Source: Cladorhizidae sp. MBARI D1340-BT2
Taxonomy: Eukaryota; Porifera; Demospongiae; Poecilosclerida; Cladorhizidae
Assembly: GCA_028752905.1 (NCBI GenBank)
Contig: JAQNBH010000007.1
Coordinates: forward strand, 45,865,526-45,929,525
Reading direction: 5' to 3'
Length of the DNA: 64,000 nucleotides
A program made the translations under genes and the position numbers. Every line of letters starts with the position of its first letter. Positions within the stretch are counted from its first letter, which is position 1. A model generated the notes under the pieces. It ran no database searches, was not told the origin of the DNA, and was given only the letters and a program-made list of their open reading frames with translations. Of the stretch, positions 35,353 through 45,659 are shown piece after piece.

Positions 35353-36200
35353 AGGCCAAAGGCCGTCATTAGGTTGATCTTTCCATGCCTGACGGGAGAG
35401 TGCATCTGCATTAGTGTTGTCCTTCCTGGGACGGTACACGATGTTGAAGGAGTAGTGCCTGAAGACGAAGTGCCCATCCTGCCAGCCTTCCATTGAGGTG
35501 TTTGGTGGTGTTGAGAAAGGACAAGGCACGGTGGTCCGTTTGGATTTTGAAAGGGCGATACACCAATTAATAGCTGAAGTGCTCCACTGCTGCAACAACT
35601 GCCTGCTCGGTAGCCGAATAGTGAGTCTCTGCAGGTAGTAGTCGTCGGGAATAGAAGGCAGCTGGTATCTCGGCTCTGTCCCGCACAACAGTAAGTATAG
35701 CTCCGAGACCTCTTATGGCAGCGTCCGTCTGTAACAGGAACATGTCCGTGTATGTGGGTATGGCAAGCGTAGGCAATTTGCACAAGGCATCTTTTAGATA
35801 TGCAAACTCAAGTTCCAATTGTGGTGACCAGTGGGTCTTCTCTGGGGCTGATTTTGTGGTTGCTGCTGTGAGCTCGACCGAGTGCTAATCTTGCCTTTTC
35901 CCACAGTGTGACCAAGGAATGAGCAAGAGGCAACCGCCCAAGTACATTTGGCTGCCTTAACCATCAAGCCGAGTTCCTTTAAGCTTCCAAGGATTGCAGT
36001 AAGGTGATGGAGATGTTGGTTCCAAGATGTGCTGAACACGACGATATCATCGAGATACGCGTGAGAATAGTCCAAGTGGTCGTCCATGGTTTGATCCATC
36101 AAGCGCTGGAATGTAGCGGGTGCTCCGCGCAGACCAAAGGGCATCCAAGTATACTGAAATTTTCCCCCGGACGTGCAGAAAGCCGTTTTGGGTTTGTGTT

Positions 36201-37085
36201 GGAAAGAGAAGAGCTAGAGGAGGGGAAAGTACACAACAACAACATGACCACTAATGGAAGTACACAACAACAACATGACCACTAATGAAAGTATACAACA
36301 ACAACATGACCACTAATGAAAGTACACAACAACAACATGACCACTAATGAAAGTACACAACAACAACATGACCACTAATGAAAGTACACAACAACAACAT
36401 GACCACTAATGAAAGTACACAACAACATGACCACTAATGGAAGTACACAACAACAACATGACCACTAATGAAAGTACACAACAACAACATGACCACTAAT
36501 GAAAGTACACAACAACAACATGACCACTAATGAAAGTACACAACAACAACATGACCACTAATGAAAGTACACAAACAACAAACCACTAATGAAAGTACAC
36601 AACAACAACATGACCACTAATGAAAGTACACAACAACAACATGACCACTAATGAAAGTATACAAGACCACAAATGTGTGCAAGACCACAACCTTGTGCAA
36701 ATTCATGTGAAAGACCACAAACATGTTCGTGTGCAAGACCGTGTGCAGTGCAAATCCAAACATGAACCAGTATTTAAGAGACTGCTAGAAAAGGGAAGAG
36801 TAGAGAGCTAAGCCAGGTTAGATCAAAGCCAGCGCAGAACAAGCTGGACTGACTAATAGCTTGCTCTAATTAATGTTATTGTATGATACATGATCTGATG
36901 ATTTACCACTATACTTGAGAGTTAAGTACGAAGGCTCATATGACAGCCTAGAGGTGGTAGTGTTGGGCTAACAAGGTTGCTTGTCAGACTCTAAAAGGTG
37001 ACAGACAAGGGCAAGTTAGCGGTGCAGCAAGTGCTCGGTGACCTTTAGTGAGAAAAGGTTCAACCAGCATTGCTGACAGTTTGTC
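36201..37085. mobile_element. 885-bp insertion within the element 2 RT
   Basis: RT homology stops at 36193-36200 and resumes at 37086. The heptamer TTGTGTT lies at both edges (36194-36200 and 37086-37092), and removing the insert with one copy restores RT homology across the joint apart from one base. This is the pattern of a transposition with a 7-bp target duplication. The insert has no visible ORF or terminal inverted repeats. Its left half is a 31-bp minisatellite and its right half (36660-37085) is unrecognised. Confidence 0.6.
36230..36662. repeat. Minisatellite, 31-bp unit, about 14 copies
   Basis: The unit is AAAGTACACAACAACAACAT plus GACCACTAATG. Copies near 36420 and 36575 are shortened. 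It lies inside the 885-bp insertion, so it either expanded after the insertion or came with it. Confidence 0.93.
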
Positions 37086-37689
37086 TTGTGTTCTGAGTGG
37101 CACCTGATGAAACCCTTTGTTCAGGTCCAATGTGGATAAGAACTTGGCATCAACGAGTGTGTCGATGATCTCATTGATCGTGGCATCGGGTATGGATCTG
37201 GCACCGTGATAGTGTTAATTTTACGGAAATCTACGCAAAGTCGGATTCCACCGTCTTCTGAACAGGTAAGATAGGGGACGACCACGGACTCGGTGAAGGC
37301 TCAAGGATACCAGCTGCTCAAAGAGCGGAGACTTCTTCCCGGAGTTGTTCCTTCCATGCGGGAGCCAAACGATACTGAGCCGTCCTAATGGGTGAAGCAT
37401 CTTTGGTGTCAATGGTGTGTTCAAGTGCAGTTGTGTGTCCAGGTGCATCCGTTATGACGTCTTTGTGTGACTGTAGCAATGCAGCTAACTGCTCTGCTTG
37501 GTGTTTGTTCAGGGTTGGGAGTGGGTTTTGAGGATGAGTGTCCTGGCTGTCCTCAATTGCAACTATGATGCGAAGCACTCGGTTGTCTATTGTCCGCCAC
37601 AGTTTCAGCATATTGACATGCAAGACGCTGGAACGGTTTGTTCGACCAGTCTATAAGTGAGTGGTGAGACCTGCTCCAAGACTTCATAA

Positions 37690-38822
37690 GGGCCTTCCTA
37701 TTTGTCATCTAATTTTCCTGTGAGCTGTGGTATTCTGACCAAGACCATGGAACCAAGGGCGAATTCTTTTAGGTGTGCTGTTCTGTCATAAGTTCTTTTA
37801 ATTGGCCTCAACTCTTTGGAGCCAACAATCTCAGCCATTGTGGACATCTTGTGTTTCAATGCATTTATCCAATCAATGACAGTTGTCGCAGTAGTATCTG
37901 CTGTCATCCAGGTAGACTTAAGCACCTCCAGAGGACCTCTCACATTGCGGCCATAAATAAGCTCAAACGGAGCATGACCTGTCACAGTATGAAGAGTGTT
38001 CCTATATGAGAACAATAAGAATTTAAGATAACAATCCCAGTGTTGCTTAACTTGGGAGGCTTTCTTCAACATTGAGGCACGCCACCGCTCAAGCATCCCA
38101 TTGGATTGAGGGTAGTCCTGATGTGGTGGATACCTAATAGACAATCATTCTACCAACAAAAACTGACCCTTGATCCGTCAAGATGTGTTCTGGTAATCCT
38201 GTGCGCGAGAAGACTTCCAGCATGGCCTCTGCCACGACTTCCGCTGTCACCCATTTAAGTGGAATGGCTTCTGGGTACTTGTAGGCATAACACATACTTG
38301 TTAGTATGTATTTGAATCCTGATTTGTCCAGGGTAGAGGTCCAACGATGTTGAACGCTATCTTTGCAAAAGGTGTCGTAATGACAGGAAGAGGATGGAGT
38401 GGTGCACGTTGATGTGTGTGTGGAGCTGCCTTCTGGCACTCGGGACATGTCTGGCAAAACAGCTGCACATCAGTGGTGATTCCCAGCCATGTAAAGTGCT
38501 GCCTGATCTTAGCTTGAGTCTTTTTCCTCCCGAAGTGGCCTCCAGTGAGAGAAGAGTGGGCCAACATGAGTTCAGTCTGTCTTCTTTGAGTGGGAAGCAC
38601 AATCCTGGTGTAATCCGTGCCAAAATCGTCTGTTTCATTGTGAACTAGTAAGCCATCTTCCCAACTGTAGCCTTTGTCATTATTGTCCCCTAGTGAGTGA
38701 AGAGGAGCTAGTGTGGAATCTTCCTTCTGCTGCTGTATAAGTTCAGCTTTGTCTGAGGGGTTGTGAGTGAGATCCAGTAGTGGCTCTTGTTCTTGTGGGC
38801 TGGCATCTGGCACAGCCTGCAC
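37690..38822 (-). pseudogene. Integrase of element 2, inactivated
   Basis: The HHCC finger is intact (AHSSLTGGHFG, then CQTCPECQK). In the core the first acidic position reads KIAFNIVGPL where D is expected, so the first catalytic Asp is Asn. The second Asp (ILTDQGSVF) and the Glu (QSNGMLERW) are present but in other frames. A C-terminal module with FELIYGRNVRGPLEV follows. It lies upstream of the RT on the minus strand. Confidence 0.85.
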
Positions 38823-38833
38823 TTGTGCCGGTT

Positions 38834-39934
38834 CTACAGAAAGGATTGAAACAGAGTGTCATCAAAGTCATAGATATCACCTAGTGAGATGGGTTCTGCT
38901 CCTGACTGATCCGTAGCTTCCTGGTCACTTTGCTGTACTGCCTGGTACCTTGCATCTTGTGCTCTCGTCACTCGAACTGTGGTAGAATGAGCTCTCTGCT
39001 GCCTCTCGACATGGATGAGGTAATCAAGCAGACCCAAGTCCATGCCCAGGTACGCGTCATCGTGACCAATCCAATCTGAAACTGTAACTATGTAGTCATC
39101 TGTATGGTTGCCAATGTGTAGTTGAATCTTGGCCAATGGCCAGTCCTGTGGGGAGCTGCCAAAGCCAGATAGTGTGGTGGTCTCTCCAGTGTAGTCTTCG
39201 GGTGTGACATGTCGTGGATGCACTATAGTGGAAACAGAACAAGTGTCAATCAATAGAATTTTGCATGTGGTTGATCCAATAGAGCCCGTCAGATACAGTG
39301 CCATTGGTGGTTGAGGAGATGCTATCCTCCTGACTTGTCTTGGGCAGTCAGGGCATTTGTGGCCCTTCTGCCCGCAACCATAGCACACTATAGTGTCCTG
39401 ACCCCATCCTCTTGGGCCATCAGGTCTTCTGTTGGTGGGAGAGAGGGCAGGTCTTCTGTTGGTGGGAGAGAGGGGTCGACTAATCTGTTCATGCTTGAAT
39501 CGATGAGGTTGATAGTTTCTCTCAGGAGATGGGAGTAGAGGTTCTCTCCTTCCAGCATTTGTATCTGGCAGGTATGGTGGTCTGTTATCCGGTCTGGGCT
39601 GCCAATAGCGGTGTGGTCGAGGATCTCCCGACGATTGTTGTCGCATTTGCAGCCGGTCTGTCATGAAATTGGCATAATCAAGTGTGGTTGTCGGTTTTCT
39701 TTGCCTGACATAGTCGGCATCTTCAAGTGAAAATAAAGAGAAGAACTTCCCAGTTGTCATTACTGCTGCTGCTTCCTCCATGGTTTTGCAGTCTTCTAGC
39801 AATCTGGTGCTCATCCATTGCAACTCTCTTAGTATGTCTGTGAGTGGTTCCACAGGCGTCCTCCAGTAGTTCCAAAATTGTCGTCTGCATGCATCCTTTG
39901 ATTTACCCATAGCAGTGAGCATGGCCTCTCTCAA
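38834..39934 (-). pseudogene. Gag C-terminus and protease of element 2
   Basis: A 366-codon frame. Its start continues a capsid region resembling the SCAN-type gag of Gmr1 elements (KDACRRQFWNYWRTPVEPL). There is a CCHC knuckle (CYGCGQKGHKCPDC), then the protease active site as LLIDTCSVSTIV. The usual D-T/S-G is D-T-C here, a change at a residue that is nearly invariant in retropepsins. A tandem duplication (LSPTNRRP twice) lies before the knuckle. Confidence 0.85.
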
Positions 39935-40072
39935 TTTGGGGTAGTCATCTTTGGCTTATGTAGAGACATGACAAGTGTAAGCAGTAGCAGCCTTACCAGT
40001 GAGCAAAGGTAGTAGTCGCTTGGGCCAATGATCACGAGGTATTTCAGCTGCTGTCATAGCATCTTCAAATTT

Positions 40073-40435
40073 TCACAGGAATGAGGCAGGCTGGTCATGG
40101 TCTTGCCATGGTGCAATGTTCTTGGCAATCTGGTCTAGCTCTATCCTCCTGAGTCTAGCATCATCCTGTGCCATCTGTTGTTCTGCCAGTGCCTTGTCCT
40201 GTGCTAACCTGGCTTTCTCCAAGTCCATATGGACTTGTATCTTATGTTCTTCTAGCTTTAGCTGAGCATCTAGTTTAGCCTTCTCCATAGCCAGTGTCTC
40301 TTTGTGTTCTTCAGCCTCTCGTTCTCTTCTTTCTGCCGCTTCATTATCTTGGCGGTGCTCTCTTTCTGCAGCATCTGTCTGCAGATGGAGAAGTTGTTCA
40401 GTGATCGACTGTAACACTTGCAGATGGTTGTCCAC
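40073..40435 (-). pseudogene. Gag N-terminus of element 2
   Basis: 120 codons from MDNHLQVLQSITEQ, mostly a charged coiled coil (AAERREREAEEHKETLAMEK). The frame ends at a stop near 40073, and the next gag part (39934 downwards) is reached only through a frameshift and a stop at about 39957. Confidence 0.8.
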
Positions 40436-40553
40436 AGGGGGTGCTTGTTGTGCCTCGCTTGACAGGGCAGAAGGTGTCTCGCTATATCCTCAAACAGTGT
40501 GTCTAATGTCGATGATGGAGTTGGTAGGCCTTCGAATGTCTGAAAGTTCGTAC

Positions 40554-40566
40554 ACCGCTGCCACCA
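40554..40566 (-). other. Primer-binding site of element 2 (tRNA-Leu type)
   Basis: On the minus strand TGGTGGCAGCGGT follows the 5' LTR after two bases. It is the same 13-mer as in element 1. Confidence 0.75.
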
Positions 40567-40568
40567 AT

Positions 40569-40974
40569 TGTTGGGGCAAAAGGTAATAACGATAGCTGCC
40601 ACTAGAGTTCTGCCGCACTTATCTACCCGACCAAGGAGAGGTTCAAATCCCCAAGGTATCTCTCTACACAGAGTTTAGGCTGTAAGTAGGTTATTGGATA
40701 AAATAGAGATTGTACAGAACTGCACTAGCCCAGCTGGGTCGGGGTTAAATACCCCGCCCGCTGGCTCACAAGAAATGACTATATATGGTAAAACTAAGGA
40801 TGATACAAGATAAGCATGTGATTAACTAATGAATGCTATTGTTAATCCTTAGTGTGATATGCACGAATAGTTTGTGCGTGCTTAATAGGAAGGAGCCTGG
40901 ATGTTGTGTGATATGCACGAATAGTTTGTGCATGCTTAATAGTTGGAGCCTGGATGTTAGGGCCGGTCCTGACA
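40569..40974 (-). repeat. 5' LTR of element 2
   Basis: 406 bp. It contains an internal tandem duplication of about 53 bp (units starting GTGTGATATGCACGAATAGT at about 40851 and 40904) that the 3' LTR lacks. Confidence 0.9.
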
Positions 40975-41345
40975 AAAATCATATTATATACAATGCTGGA
41001 TTCCTCATCGACAAAACATATTACACTGGATTCCTCATCAACAAAATCATGTTACAATGATGGATTCCTCATCAACAAAACCATAATATTACAATGCTGG
41101 ATTCCTCGTCAACAAAACCATATTATATACAATGCTGGATTCCTCATCAACAAAACCATATTACAATGCTGGATTCCTCATCAACAAAATCATATTACAA
41201 TGCTGGATTCCTCGTCAACAAAACCATATTACAATGCTGGATTCCTCGTCAACAAAACTATATTTCAATGCTGGATTCTCGTCAACAAAATCATATTACA
41301 ATGCTGGATTCCTCGTCAACAAAATCACATTAGAATGCTGGTTTC
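40975..41345. repeat. Minisatellite, about 34-bp unit, about 10 copies
   Basis: The unit is CTGGATTCCTCATCAACAAA followed by ACCATATTACAATG. Variants are TCATC/TCGTC and small insertions (ATTATATACAATG). It continues the remnant at 34886-34962 on the other side of element 2. Confidence 0.92.
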
Positions 41346-41811
41346 CTCATCATCTTATTCATGTGATATATAGTAATTAACAGAACTGAGCCGAGTCTCC
41401 AAGCAGTTGCACCTTCTCTTACCAAGAAGTGATCAGTTGGTTTCCTCAGAAGTTACCTTCAACAAACCATGTAACTACATATAATGCATGTGTGTATGCA
41501 TATTTTATGAACATATATTATATACTTGAGTGAAAAACATGTAAAAAATCTATGATTGGTAAGTTCTGGTGTTACACTGAGTAACTTCTTTAGGTGACTG
41601 CTTGACTATAAAAATAGAAACAAGACAAGAAATGTGACCAGTCAAAATAATAATGAAAGAATTTGTGACAACAGATATTTACATGACCTTTGACTTATTA
41701 ATATAATGAGACCAGTACCCTATTTTTTAAATCTGTGAGTTCAAAGGTAAAAGGTCTTATAAATATCTGTTATCTACACCTGGTAAATTGTTTCATACCT
41801 TCCCTCTGCAG
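41346..41811. other. Unique AT-rich sequence
   Basis: No gene or repeat recognised. It ends in a good polypyrimidine tract and acceptor (CATACCTTCCCTCTGCAG). Confidence 0.5.
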
Positions 41812-41905
41812 ATACATCTAAATGCAGAAAGGAAGATAAATACACCAACATGGGTAATCATGGGTCTGTGAAGAACGATCCTAAGGTAGTTTCCTTCTGT
41901 AGCAG
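41812..41905 (+). CDS. Candidate exon, plus strand (gene B)
   Basis: Strong acceptor CCTTCCCTCTGCAG and strong donor GCAG|GTAAGA. After two bases the frame is open (TSKCRKEDKYTNMGNHGSVK) and ends with two bases over, which the next candidate exon completes. No upstream exon was found, since a minisatellite and element 2 lie there. Family unknown. Confidence 0.4.
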
Positions 41906-41961
41906 GTAAGAGTAAAGCATCAGAATTCCTGCAGGAGGTTCAACATTGGAGTTGTCTTCAG

Positions 41962-41998
41962 ATCAGGAAAAACTCTGAGGGCACAACTTGCTGAGTGA
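41962..41998 (+). CDS. Candidate terminal exon (gene B)
   Basis: Follows a 56-bp intron ending TTGGAGTTGTCTTCAG. One base completes the Arg codon, then SGKTLRAQLAE and TGA. Short and unsupported by a polyadenylation signal, so tentative. Confidence 0.3.
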
Positions 41999-42254
41999 AG
42001 TAGTATGCACTCATGTGTTATGCAGTGCATCCCATGCAGCAGTGGGAAGTACTACATTTATAAGGGGAGACCAACAGAAGACTGGAGACCAGAGACAGAG
42101 TAAAGAACACCAACATGCCTGGAAAGTCTGCTAAAATGAAATCTGAAATTAATTGCTGATGCATAGGGCAATGGATATTCGGTATTGTAGGAAGGATGCA
42201 CCATCTTGGACCAGGCCAGAAGAGAGAAGGAACTCGGTGAAGGAGGCACTGCAA

Positions 42255-43308
42255 GAACCAGAGTGTGAGAGTGAAGGGGATGCTGCTCATCTGCGTAGCA
42301 CCAGAGTGTGAGAGTGAAGGGGACGCTGCTCATCTGCCTAACACCAGAGTGTGAGAGTGAAGGGGGTGCTGCTCATCTGCGTAGCACCAGAGTGTGAGAG
42401 TGAAGGGGACGCTGCTCATCTGCCTAACACCAGAGTGTGAGAGTGAAGGGGATGCTGCTCATCTGCCTAGCACCAGAGTGTGAGAGTGAAGGGGATGCTG
42501 CTCATCTGCCTAGCACCAGAGTGTGAGAGTGAAGGGGATGCTGCTCATCTGCGTAGCACCAGAGTGTGAGAGTGAAGGGGACGCTGCTCATCTGCCTAGC
42601 ACCAGAGTGTGAGAGTGAAGGGGATGCTGCTCATCTGCGTAGCACCAGAGTGTGAGAGTGAAGGGGATGCTGCTCATCTGCGTAGCACCAGAGTGTGAGA
42701 GTGAAGGGGATGCTGCTCATCTGCCTAACACCAGAGTGTGGGAGTGAAGGGGATGCTGCTCATCTGCATAGCACCAGAGTGTGAGAGTGAAGGGGATGCT
42801 GCTCATCAGCCTAACACCAGAGTGTGAGAGTGAAGGGGATGCTGCTCATCTGCATAGCACCAGAGTGTGAGAGTGAAGGGGATGCTGCTCATCAGCCTAA
42901 CACCAGAGTGTGGGAGTGAAGGGGATGCTGCTCATCTGCGTAGCACCAGAGTGTGAGAGTGAAGGGGATGCTGCTCATCTGCCTAACACCAGAGTGTGGG
43001 AGTGAAGGGGATGCTGCTCATCTGCCTAACACCAGAGTGTGAGAGTGAAGGGGATGCTGCTCATCTGCGTAGCACCAGAGTGTGAGAGTGAAGAAGACGC
43101 TGCTCATCTGCCTAACACCAGAGTGTGAGAGTGAAGGGGATGCTGCTCATCTGCGTAGCACCAGAGTGAGAGTGAAGGAGACGCTGCTCATCTGCCTAAC
43201 ACCAGAGTGTGAGAGTGAAGGGGATGCTGCTCATCTGCCTAGCACCAGAGTGTGGGAGTGAAGGGGATGCTGCTCATCTGCCTAGCACCAGAGTGTGAGA
43301 GTGAAGGA
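42255..43308. repeat. Minisatellite, 43-bp unit, about 24 copies
   Basis: The unit is ACCAGAGTGTGAGAGTGAAG followed by GGGATGCTGCTCATCTGCCTAGC. Variants are GGGATG/GGGACG, CCTAGC/CGTAGC/CCTAAC and TGTGAG/TGTGGG. It passes at about 43309 into a 30-bp form of the same unit. Confidence 0.95.
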
Positions 43309-43680
43309 GACTTAGCACCAGAGTGTGAGAGTGAAGGAGACCTAGCACCAGAGTGTGAGAGTGAAGGAGACTTAGCACCAGAGTGTGAGAGTGAAGGAGA
43401 CTTAGCACCAGAGTGTGAGAGTGAAGGAGACCTAACACCAGAGTGTGAGAGTGAAGGAGACCTAACACCAGAGTGTGAGAGTGAAGGAGACCTAGCACCA
43501 GAGTGTGAGAGTGAAGGAGACCTAACACAATAGTGTGAGAGTGAAGGAGACCTAACACCAGAGTGTGAGAGTGAAGGAGACTTAGCACCAGAGTGTGAGA
43601 GTGAAGGAGACCTAACACCAGAGTGTGAGACCTAGCACCAGAGTGTGAGAGTGAAGGAGACCTAGCACCCGAGTGTGACC
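43309..43680. repeat. Minisatellite, 30-bp derivative, about 12 copies
   Basis: The unit is ACCAGAGTGTGAGAGTGAAG plus GAGACCTAGC: the 43-bp unit with the 13-bp TGCTGCTCATCTG segment removed. As 30 bp is ten codons it keeps a long frame (ECESEGDLAP repeated), which is an artefact. Confidence 0.95.
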
Positions 43681-44090
43681 AGTTGAATCAAGATTGAGAT
43701 TGTAGAATGGACTACCTGGCTGTTGGGAGATCACTTTTAAGAGCTCAAGCTTGAAACCATAGCCACTTAGTTTTACTATTTATTTTTTATGATCCTATTG
43801 GGATAAGAGTACAATGTTCCAGCTACTCTAATACACCTCTTTATCAACAAAAGTAATAAACAACAACAAAAAACTAACAACAAACCATATACACAATTAG
43901 AAACCTCCACGGCCTCCAAATGGCCTCAGCCGGACACCAAATTTGCCCTCTGAACAGCCACCAAGAGACTTTCGTCTCCCTGTCCTTTGCTGTACCCTTC
44001 GGCCCAACTCCTTCAGGAATGCGAGAGGCCTCATTCCTATTGCCCCTAGACTCCTAGAGTCTCAATAGCAATTGGGGGGAAGTGAGTAGG
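43681..44090. other. Unique sequence
   Basis: No feature recognised. A short pyrimidine-rich stretch lies at 43960-44060. Confidence 0.5.
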
Positions 44091-44094
44091 GAAT

Positions 44095-44253
44095 AAATAT
44101 AGGATAGCCTATTCAAAAGAGTGGGTTATATGCCTATGTAATGTACGAGTTTGCGGTTACCCCGAGGCGAAGCCGAGTGATGTAACCGCAAACAAGTAGG
44201 TTACATTGGCGCATAACCCGAGAGTGGAGTAGAGGCTATCTTACTTATACTAC
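44095..44253. mobile_element. Foldback (MITE-like) element, copy 1
   Basis: Imperfect long inverted repeat: ATAGGATAGCCTATTCAAAA on the left pairs with the right arm ending TCTTACTTATACTAC. The centre is itself near-palindromic (TTTGCGGTTAC ... GTAACCGCAAAC) around CCCCGAGGCGAAGCCGAG. More diverged than copies 2 and 3. Confidence 0.7.
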
Positions 44254-44457
44254 ATTGCACATGCGCTAAACTACATAGCAACAACTTCCATGGCCTGCAG
44301 CAATAAAAGTGTAGGTTATATGCTTATGTAACCTATAGTTATTAACCGCTAAACTACATAGCAACAACTTCCATGGCCTGCAGCAATAAAAGTATAGGTT
44401 ATATGCTTATGTAACCTATAGTTATTAACCAATCAAATTAGCCACAGATCATGTGAT

Positions 44458-44622
44458 GTAGTATAAGTATAGGATAGCCTATACAAAAGAGTCGGTTATG
44501 CGCCTATGTAACCTCCGAGTTTGCGGTTACCCCGAGGCGAAGCCGAGGAATGTAACAGCAAACGAGTAGGTTACACTGGCGCATAACCGACTCTTTTGTA
44601 TAGGCTATCTTACTTATACTAC
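44458..44622. mobile_element. Foldback (MITE-like) element, copy 2
   Basis: 165 bp with arms of about 45 bp (44458-44504 and 44578-44622): GTAGTATAAGTATAGGATAG pairs with its complement, reading on to CAAAAGAGTCGGTTATGCGCC. The loop contains TTTGCGGTTACCCCGAGGCG. No transposase is visible, so it would be non-autonomous. A short coding-like segment follows the right arm. Confidence 0.8.
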
Positions 44623-44639
44623 ATTGCGCATGCGGTAAA

Positions 44640-44845
44640 CTACATAGCAACTAGAATTTTTACTATTGACCAAGGCGCCCCAGCTATTGACAAAGTAGTA
44701 CTGCTAGATAAACACGCAGCTGAGTTGGAACAACTTCCTTCAACTGATAATAAAAAAACTCCTTGGATTTATGAGCCCAGATATTTTACAGTGGCTGCAG
44801 CCAGGACCTTCTGTTTCTCGCTATTCAACCAACTCCAGTGAGTAG
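44640..44845 (+). pseudogene. Coding-like fragment downstream of foldback copy 2
   Basis: A degraded copy of the segment at 45160: it shares AIDKVVLLDKHAAELEQLPS and then differs by indels. Product unknown. Confidence 0.4.
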
Positions 44846-44881
44846 GTTTACACTGGCGATAACCCGCGAGTGGTACATTGC

Positions 44882-44975
44882 GCACGCGCTAAACTACATC
44901 CGGTTAAAAGTGTAGGTTACGCGCCTATGTAACCTACAGTTATTAACCAATCAGATTAGCCACAGATGACGTGAT
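44882..44975. repeat. Flanking repeat of the foldback family
   Basis: ACTACATCCGGTTAAAAGTG followed by TAGGTTACGCGCC and TTATTAACCAATCAGATTAG. Related copies lie at 44310-44456 and 46262-46345. The segment always precedes a foldback arm or its remnant, so it is probably part of a larger element. Confidence 0.6.
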
Positions 44976-45125
44976 GTAGTATAAGTATAGGATAGCCTAT
45001 ACAAAAGAGTCGGCCTATGTAACCTCCGAGTTTGCGGTTACCCCGAGGCGAAGCAAAGGAATGTAGAGTAGGTTAACACTGGCGCATAACCGACTCTTTT
45101 GTAAAGGCTATCTTACTTATACTAC
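44976..45125. mobile_element. Foldback (MITE-like) element, copy 3
   Basis: Same arms as copy 2 with small deletions in the centre (GTCGGCCTATG for the longer GTCGGTTATGCGCC). The right arm ends TCTTACTTATACTAC at 45125, and ATTGCGCATGCGCTAAACTA follows as after copy 2. Confidence 0.75.
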
Positions 45126-45159
45126 ATTGCGCATGCGCTAAACTACATAGCAACTAGAA

Positions 45160-45402
45160 ATGGAAGAATTTTTTACTCAAGGCACCCCAGCTATTGACAA
45201 AGTACTGCTAGATAAACACGCAGCTGAGTTGGAACAACTTCCTTCAACTGATAATCAAAAACTCCTTCAACTTCAGGGATTTATGAGCCCAGATATTTTG
45301 CAGTGTTACGCGCAAACGAGTAGGTTACACTGCAGCACAGAACATCTATATAAATTATATCAAGTGACTATTATCATGACATTAAAGCTTCATGAACAGT
45401 GA
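45160..45402 (+). CDS. Short ORF next to foldback copy 3, unknown product
   Basis: Begins MEEFFTQGTPAIDKVLLDKH a few bases after GCAACTAGAA, a sequence that follows both foldback copies. Roughly 47 codons are shared with the broken copy at 44640; the rest is not. It may be the N-terminus of a protein encoded by the autonomous relative of this element, or a captured host exon. I cannot assign a family. Confidence 0.35.
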   Translation: MEEFFTQGTPAIDKVLLDKHAAELEQLPSTDNQKLLQLQGFMSPDILQCYAQTSRLHCSTEHLYKLYQVTIIMTLKLHEQ

Positions 45403-45655
45403 ACATTAATAGCTAAAGCGCAAATGAGTAGGTTACACTGGCGCATAAGGCTATCTTACTTCTACTACATTGCGCACGCGCTAAACTACATCAACGGATT
45501 CAACGCGAATAATGTGAATTTTTTGGGCTGATTTTATATATATATATTTTTTTTTAAAGATAATATAAATTTTTTATCACATGACATATTATACTAGTAC
45601 TACATCACATTTTGTAAAGTTAATAGTTGATGATGGGGGGGGGGGGAGTTAAATA
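45403..45655. other. Foldback-family fragments and a G-tract
   Basis: 45415-45500 repeats parts of the foldback right flank (AGGTTACACTGGCGCATAAG, GCGCACGCGCTAAACTACAT). An AT-rich stretch follows and a G-run lies at about 45637-45648. Confidence 0.5.
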
Positions 45656-45659
45656 CTGC

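Larger units (their letters stand above)
35353..37623 (-). pseudogene. RT and RNase H of element 2, interrupted
   Basis: The N-terminal RT part lies at about 37221-37623 and continues to 37086 with DLNKGFHQV. After the 885-bp insertion the RT resumes at 36193 (HKPKTAF, then QYTWMPFGLRGAPATFQRLMD) and contains YLDD in AYLDDIVVFS. RNase H follows, with LLQTDAAIRGLGA and a late DHRALS-like region in another frame. Several frameshifts separate the pieces, so the enzyme cannot be made. Confidence 0.85.
34963..40974 (-). mobile_element. Element 2: decayed Gmr1-like Ty3/gypsy retrotransposon
   Basis: Minus-strand element with LTRs at 40569-40974 (5') and 34963-35335 (3'), both beginning TGTCAGGACC and ending CCCCAACA on the minus strand. 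The order is gag, protease, integrase, RT, RNase H, again with integrase before RT. It is broken by frameshifts, stops and an 885-bp insertion in the RT. No convincing target duplication was found, although repetitive flanks blur this. It is a different family from element 1 in sequence. Confidence 0.9.
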
